A stretch of DNA of 37,107 bases. Origin: Paracoccaceae bacterium. Its GTDB lineage: Bacteria > Pseudomonadota > Alphaproteobacteria > Rhodobacterales > Rhodobacteraceae. The stretch covers positions 1 through 37,107 of the forward strand of contig JANSYF010000035.1 in assembly GCA_024742575.1 (NCBI GenBank). The letters run 5' to 3'. The notes under the pieces were generated by a model. That model searched no databases, was not told the origin of the DNA, and saw only the letters and a list, made by a program, of their open reading frames with translations. Both the position numbers and the translations under genes were made by a program. Positions 33,006-37,107 of the stretch are shown piece after piece. Each line of letters starts with the position of its first letter. Position 1 is the stretch's first letter.

Positions 33006-34945
33006 GAAGAGCGCCAAAGGATACTGCGGAAAGCGCCCGCAAGATCTCGCGTCGCGGGCTTTTTCTTGGTGGCGTCCAGCTTGCCTTTGCCGGGGCATTA
33101 GGCCTGCGGATGCAGCACCTGCAGGTCGATCAGGCGGATGAATTCCGTCTGCTCGCCGAAGAGAACCGCATCAATATCCGGCTGATCCCTCCCACGCGCG
33201 GACAAATCTTTGATCGTAATGGCGTCATTCTTGCCGGCAATGAACCGTCTTATCGCATCACGATGGTCAAAGAAGACTCCGGCAATGTCGACGAGGTGAT
33301 CGCACGCCTTTCCGCGCTCGTCGAACTTGACGAGGACGAGTTGAACCGCGCTCTGACGGAAATGCAGCGCAGCGCACCGTTTTTGCCCGTCACCGTGGCT
33401 GAACGCGTCACATGGGAGGACATCAGCCGCGTCGCTGTAAACGCTCCAGCCCTGCCCGGCGTCACTCCCGAAGTTGGTCTGTCACGCATTTATCCGCGCC
33501 GAGGCGATTTCGCCCATGTGGTTGGCTATGTCGGCCCGGTGAGTGAACGCGATCTTGCCCGCTACGAAACCCCTGATCCAGTGCTTCGCATTCCCCGCTT
33601 CCAGATCGGCAAGGTCGGGGTCGAAGCGCGTCACGAAGAAGCGCTGCGCGGTCGCGCCGGGGCCAAACGGGTAGAGGTCAACGCGGTGGGGCGTGTCATG
33701 CGCGAACTCGACCGCCGCGAAGGTACGCCCGGCGCTGACATGCAACTCACTGTCGACAGCAAGCTGCAAAGCTACATTCAAGCCCGCCTTGGCGAAGAAA
33801 GCGCGTCGGTTGTCGTCATGGATGTGACCAACGGCGATCTTCTGGGGATTGCTTCTTCGCCTTCTTACGATCCGAACAAATTTGTTCGTGGCATCTCTAT
33901 CTCGGATTTTGGCGAGTTGCGCGACAACGACCACCGCCCACTTGCTTCGAAAACCGTGCAGGATGCCTATCCGCCGGGATCGACCTTCAAGATGGTGACC
34001 GCGCTGGCGGCAATGGATGCCGGTGTCGTCGCCCCTGACGAAACCGTTTGGTGCCCCGGGCACATGGAAGTCGGAGGCCGTCGCTTTCACTGCTGGAAAC
34101 GCGCAGGCCACGGCCACATGAACCTCGAACAATCTCTGCGCGAAAGCTGTGACGTCTATTACTACGACCTCGCGCTTAAGGTCGGGATCGAGCGGATCGC
34201 GGAAACTGCGCGGCGGCTTGGGTTAGGACATGCCTTTGGCATCGGCATGTCGGCCGTCACCGAGGGTCTTGTACCAAACAAAGAATGGAAACAACGCGAG
34301 CGCGGGTCGGGCTGGGTGATTGGTGACACCGTAAACGCCTCGATCGGACAGGGCTTTGTGCTCAGTTCTCCCTTGCAGCTCGCCGTTATGTCCGCGCGAC
34401 TTGCCACTGGAAAAGAAGTGACACCGCGTCTGGTACGCCGGGTCGGCGGAATTGAAACCGCCCAAGATGCAGAACGTGATCTGGGTTTCAACGAAAACCA
34501 TCTCCGCCAAATCCGGCGCGCCATGTTCGCGGTCAGCAATAACCGTCGTGGCACCGCCTACGGGTCACGTATCATCGACGAAACATTCCGCATGGCAGGA
34601 AAGACTGGCACCAGTCAGGTTCGCAACATTACAACGGCTGAACGCGCCCGTGGCGTCACGCGTAACGAAGACCTGCCTTGGAACCGGCGCGACCATGCGC
34701 TGTTCGTCAATTACGCCCCTTACGAGGCACCTAAAATCGCCGTTTCGGTTGTCGTTGAACATGGCGGAGGCGGGTCCGCAGCAGCCGCTCCCATAGCCCG
34801 AGACGTGACCCTGCAAGCGCTCTATGGCGAAGACCCACCGCTGAACGCCTACCCGTCCAAGGACCGTGAACGCATCCGATCGCAACAGGAACGCCTGCAA
34901 CAGGTTCTAAGCGAAAATGACCCGGATGGCCGGAGCCGCGCATGA
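33002..34945 (+). CDS. mrdA: Penicillin-binding protein 2
   Basis: The elongation-specific class B PBP (transpeptidase) of 647 residues. A short basic N-terminus and one membrane helix (about 18-38) precede the pedestal domain with IPPTRGQIFDRNG, and the transpeptidase domain follows. Active-site motifs are STFK at 327-330 (nucleophile Ser327), SCD at 382-384, the usual SxD form in PBP2, and KTG at 534-536. It crosslinks peptidoglycan together with RodA. Cys351, Cys364, His370 and Cys383 cluster around the active-site region and could bind a metal, as described for some PBP2 proteins; this is inference. It starts at an ATGA overlap with mreD and ends in an ATGA overlap with rodA. Confidence 0.96.
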   Translation: MRRAPKDTAESARKISRRGLFLGGVQLAFAGALGLRMQHLQVDQADEFRLLAEENRINIRLIPPTRGQIFDRNGVILAGNEPSYRITMVKEDSGNVDEVIARLSALVELDEDELNRALTEMQRSAPFLPVTVAERVTWEDISRVAVNAPALPGVTPEVGLSRIYPRRGDFAHVVGYVGPVSERDLARYETPDPVLRIPRFQIGKVGVEARHEEALRGRAGAKRVEVNAVGRVMRELDRREGTPGADMQLTVDSKLQSYIQARLGEESASVVVMDVTNGDLLGIASSPSYDPNKFVRGISISDFGELRDNDHRPLASKTVQDAYPPGSTFKMVTALAAMDAGVVAPDETVWCPGHMEVGGRRFHCWKRAGHGHMNLEQSLRESCDVYYYDLALKVGIERIAETARRLGLGHAFGIGMSAVTEGLVPNKEWKQRERGSGWVIGDTVNASIGQGFVLSSPLQLAVMSARLATGKEVTPRLVRRVGGIETAQDAERDLGFNENHLRQIRRAMFAVSNNRRGTAYGSRIIDETFRMAGKTGTSQVRNITTAERARGVTRNEDLPWNRRDHALFVNYAPYEAPKIAVSVVVEHGGGGSAAAAPIARDVTLQALYGEDPPLNAYPSKDRERIRSQQERLQQVLSENDPDGRSRA

Positions 34946-36081
34946 GCTATCTTGAGTATACCGTCAAAACCGTCCCAGCCGGGTGGCGCAAGATGCTCTT
35001 TATCAACTGGCCTCTTGTCATTCTCTTGACCGCAATCGCGGGCGTGGGTCTTTTGATGCTATACTCCGTGGCAGGTGGCTCGATGACACCTTGGGCCGAA
35101 CCTCAGATGAAACGCTATGCGCTTGGACTCACCGTGATGTTCATCGTCGCGATGGTCCCGATCTGGTTCTGGCGCAACATGTCGGTGATGGCGTACATCG
35201 TTGCACTTGCGCTTCTGGTTGCGGTCGAATTCTTCGGTAGCGTCGGCATGGGCGCGCAACGGTGGATTGACCTTGGTTTCATGCGGTTGCAGCCCTCAGA
35301 ACTGATGAAAATCGCCATGGTGATGATCTTGGCCGCCTATTACGACTGGCTACCGATCAAGAAAACCTCGCACCCCTTTTGGGTTCTGGTGCCGGTGTTC
35401 CTAATTCTTCTGCCGACGTTCTTGGTTCTGACCCAGCCTGACCTTGGCACAGCCATCCTGCTGGTCGCCGGTGGCGGTTTGATGATGTTCCTCGCTGGCG
35501 TGCACTGGGCCTATTTTGCAACCGTGATCGCGGCAGGCGTTGGCGGCATTTATGCGGTATTTCTCAGCCGAGGCACCGAATGGCAGTTGCTCAAGGACTA
35601 CCAGTTCCGCCGCATCGACACCTTCCTTGATCCCTCCTCCGATCCGTTGGGCGCAGGCTATCACATCACACAGGCGAAGATCGCGATGGGGTCTGGCGGC
35701 TGGACCGGGCGCGGCTTTATGCAAGGCACGCAATCGCGGCTGAACTTCCTGCCGGAAAAACACACCGACTTCATCTTCAACACTTTGGCCGAAGAATTCG
35801 GCTTCATCGGCGGCATCTCATTGCTGATCCTGTACGTCCTGATCCTCGTTTTCTGCATCGTCTCGGCGCTGCAAAACCGTGACCGCTACTCCTCGCTTTT
35901 GATCCTCGGAATCGGCGTGACCTTCTTCCTGTTCTTCGCCGTCAACATGTCGATGGTCATGGGCCTTGCCCCGGTGGTCGGCGTGCCGCTGCCGCTGGTA
36001 AGTTATGGCGGCTCGGCCATGTTGGTCTTGATGCTCGCGTTTGGCTTGGTACAGAGCGCACATATCCACCGACCGAGGTAA
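34942..36081 (+). CDS. rodA: Rod shape-determining protein RodA (SEDS glycosyltransferase)
   Basis: The SEDS-family peptidoglycan glycosyltransferase of the elongasome, 379 residues with about ten membrane helices. Family blocks include GAQRWIDLGFMRLQPSELMK, LTQPDLGTAILLVAGG, GAGYHITQAKIAMGSGGWTG, FLPEKHTDFIFNTLAEEFGF, and the terminal GVPLPLVSYGGSAMLVLML; the catalytic Asp of the family lies in the extracellular loop before the last helices (the HTDF/EEFG region). It starts inside the mrdA stop (ATGA), so PBP2 and RodA are made as a coupled pair. Confidence 0.96.
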   Translation: MSYLEYTVKTVPAGWRKMLFINWPLVILLTAIAGVGLLMLYSVAGGSMTPWAEPQMKRYALGLTVMFIVAMVPIWFWRNMSVMAYIVALALLVAVEFFGSVGMGAQRWIDLGFMRLQPSELMKIAMVMILAAYYDWLPIKKTSHPFWVLVPVFLILLPTFLVLTQPDLGTAILLVAGGGLMMFLAGVHWAYFATVIAAGVGGIYAVFLSRGTEWQLLKDYQFRRIDTFLDPSSDPLGAGYHITQAKIAMGSGGWTGRGFMQGTQSRLNFLPEKHTDFIFNTLAEEFGFIGGISLLILYVLILVFCIVSALQNRDRYSSLLILGIGVTFFLFFAVNMSMVMGLAPVVGVPLPLVSYGGSAMLVLMLAFGLVQSAHIHRPR

Positions 36082-36084
36082 GCC

Positions 36085-37020
36085 ATGCCGACAAACGTCC
36101 TCTTCGCCGCCCACGAAAAACGCTGGGCGCAGTACGAAGCCCCTTTGCGCACCGCGCTGGACGCGATTGGCGTCGACTATACGCTTGCCACCGAATTACC
36201 CCCGGCCGATGTGGACTACATCGTCTACGCCCCAAACTCGCCGGTACAGAACTTTACCCCCTACACGCGACTTAAAGCAGTTCTGAACCTCTGGGCAGGT
36301 GTCGAAGACGCTGTCGGCAACCCAACTCTTAAAGTGCCCTACGCCCGCATGGTCGATGACGAAGGCCTGACTCAAGGCATGGTCGAATGGGTCACTGGCC
36401 ACACCCTGCGCCACCATCTGGGCATGGACGCGCATATCGTGAATCCGGATCACGCATGGGTGCCCGATGCTCCGCCAGTGGCAGCGGATCGCCCGGTCGG
36501 CATCCTCGGCCTTGGTGAATTGGGCAGCGCCTGCGGTCAGGCCATTGCGGGGCTTGGCTTTCCGGTCAGTGGCTGGGCGCGCAGCCAGAAAAAGATCGAC
36601 GGCATCACCTGCCACACCGGCACCGACGGATTAAACACAGTCCTGCGTCAGTCGCAGATCTTGATCCTGCTGCTGCCCAGCACCGCAGCCACCGAAAACA
36701 CGCTCAACGCCGAAACACTGGCGATGCTGCCCAAGGGCGCGTTCATCATCAATCCGGGACGGGGGCCATTGATCGACGATGACGCCCTTCTTGCCGCGCT
36801 CGACAGTGGCCAGATCGGTCACGCCACGCTTGACGTGTTTCGCGTTGAACCCTTGCCGCAGGATCACCCTTTCTGGGGACACCCCAAAGTGACGGTCACG
36901 CCGCACATCGCCTCCGAAACCCGCGCGCCCAACGCGTCGCGTGCAATAGCCGAGAATATCCGCCGTGGCGAAGCAGGTGAGCCGTTCTTGTATCTTGTGG
37001 ATCGGGACGCCGGGTACTAA
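36085..37020 (+). CDS. ghrA: Glyoxylate/hydroxypyruvate reductase A-like dehydrogenase
   Basis: A D-isomer-specific 2-hydroxyacid dehydrogenase of 311 residues, GhrA-like, reducing glyoxylate or hydroxypyruvate with NAD(P)H. The Rossmann motif GLGELG is at 142-147, the catalytic Arg226 in NPGRGPL, Glu255 in RVEPLP and His274 in TPHIAS. The N-terminal LWAGVEDA and VEWVTGHTLRHH are typical of the GhrA group. The ATG stands 3 bases after the rodA stop, so it is probably co-transcribed with the shape operon. The substrate is inferred; related members act on other 2-keto acids. Confidence 0.9.
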   Translation: MPTNVLFAAHEKRWAQYEAPLRTALDAIGVDYTLATELPPADVDYIVYAPNSPVQNFTPYTRLKAVLNLWAGVEDAVGNPTLKVPYARMVDDEGLTQGMVEWVTGHTLRHHLGMDAHIVNPDHAWVPDAPPVAADRPVGILGLGELGSACGQAIAGLGFPVSGWARSQKKIDGITCHTGTDGLNTVLRQSQILILLLPSTAATENTLNAETLAMLPKGAFIINPGRGPLIDDDALLAALDSGQIGHATLDVFRVEPLPQDHPFWGHPKVTVTPHIASETRAPNASRAIAENIRRGEAGEPFLYLVDRDAGY

Positions 37021-37050
37021 GCCCTGCGCAACTTGTCAGGAGCTGCCGCC

Positions 37051-37107
37051 ATGAAATTTGACCGTTCGGTAAAAATCGCCCCGTCCATCCTCTCTGCGGA
37101 TTTCGCC
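37051..37107 (+). CDS. rpe: Ribulose-phosphate 3-epimerase, N-terminal part
   Basis: The first 19 codons of ribulose-phosphate 3-epimerase (MKFDRSVKIAPSILSADFA), interconverting ribulose 5-phosphate and xylulose 5-phosphate; the rest lies beyond the right edge. The block IAPSILSADF is the strongly conserved start of the TIM barrel. AGGAG precedes the ATG by ten bases. It follows the GhrA-like gene by 30 bases. Confidence 0.93.
   Translation, partial: MKFDRSVKIAPSILSADFA

Overview
This window reads as chromosome from an alphaproteobacterium of the order Rhodobacterales, most likely a Roseobacter-group or related marine member. The evidence is the combination of a ChvG/ChvI two-component system joined to a regulatory PTS (short HPr kinase, RapZ, EIIA, HPr), a (2S)-methylsuccinyl-CoA dehydrogenase of the ethylmalonyl-CoA pathway, a DUF6473 protein, a 'twin transmembrane' small protein beside a PduO-type adenosyltransferase, and moderately GC-rich DNA. 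This placement is from remembered family distribution, not from a search. Almost all of the window is tightly packed core genome. I saw no rRNA, tRNA, insertion sequence, prophage, CRISPR array or toxin/defence island.

Layout. 1-4.8 kb (minus strand): the 5' end of rpmI, a BASS-type transporter directly behind fadD, a 73-residue membrane protein, and pyk. 4.86-5.93 kb (plus): an N-formylglutamate amidohydrolase-family gene and a DUF1244 gene, ending in a hairpin terminator. 6.0-8.2 kb (minus): SH3-domain protein, SDR oxidoreductase, twin-TM protein and PduO-type cobalamin adenosyltransferase. 8.35-12.97 kb (plus): parC, a DUF898 membrane protein whose start lies inside parC, and an overlapping M48 metallopeptidase. 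13.1-16.7 kb: etfB-etfA with a clear terminator, a DUF6473 gene on the opposite strand, and 3-hydroxybutyryl-CoA dehydrogenase. 16.7-22.2 kb (minus): chvI-chvG-hprK-rapZ-EIIA-HPr and an acyltransferase. 22.5-27.0 kb (plus): pckA, mcd, an AhpD-like protein and an EF-hand protein. 27.1-30.1 kb (minus): a GcvT-fused FAD oxidoreductase of the dimethylglycine/sarcosine dehydrogenase type and a small unknown protein. 30.4-37.1 kb (plus): the rod-shape operon mreB-mreC-mreD-mrdA-rodA continuing into a GhrA-like reductase and the start of rpe.

How the genes fit together. A metabolic theme runs through the window. Mcd, 3-hydroxybutyryl-CoA dehydrogenase, ETF and the adenosyltransferase all serve or support acetyl-CoA assimilation through the ethylmalonyl-CoA pathway: Mcd passes electrons to ETF, and the mutases of the pathway need adenosylcobalamin. 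PckA and Pyk are the gluconeogenic and glycolytic enzymes at the PEP node, and both carry a similar GCTAAC-type palindromic element upstream, suggesting a shared LacI-family regulator. ChvGI plus the PTS phosphorelay lies divergent from pckA. The second theme is cell shape: a complete elongasome operon with four-base start/stop overlaps.

The best leads are non-coding: tandem operator-like repeats before pckA and a matching site before pyk, a near-consensus FNR box before the AhpD-like gene, an AT-rich 9-bp-arm palindrome over the likely promoter of the EF-hand gene, a long hairpin between mreB and mreC, and competing hairpins in the etfB leader. I found no strong candidate for a wholly new multi-gene system. 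The least characterised gene pair is DUF898 plus M48 peptidase downstream of parC.
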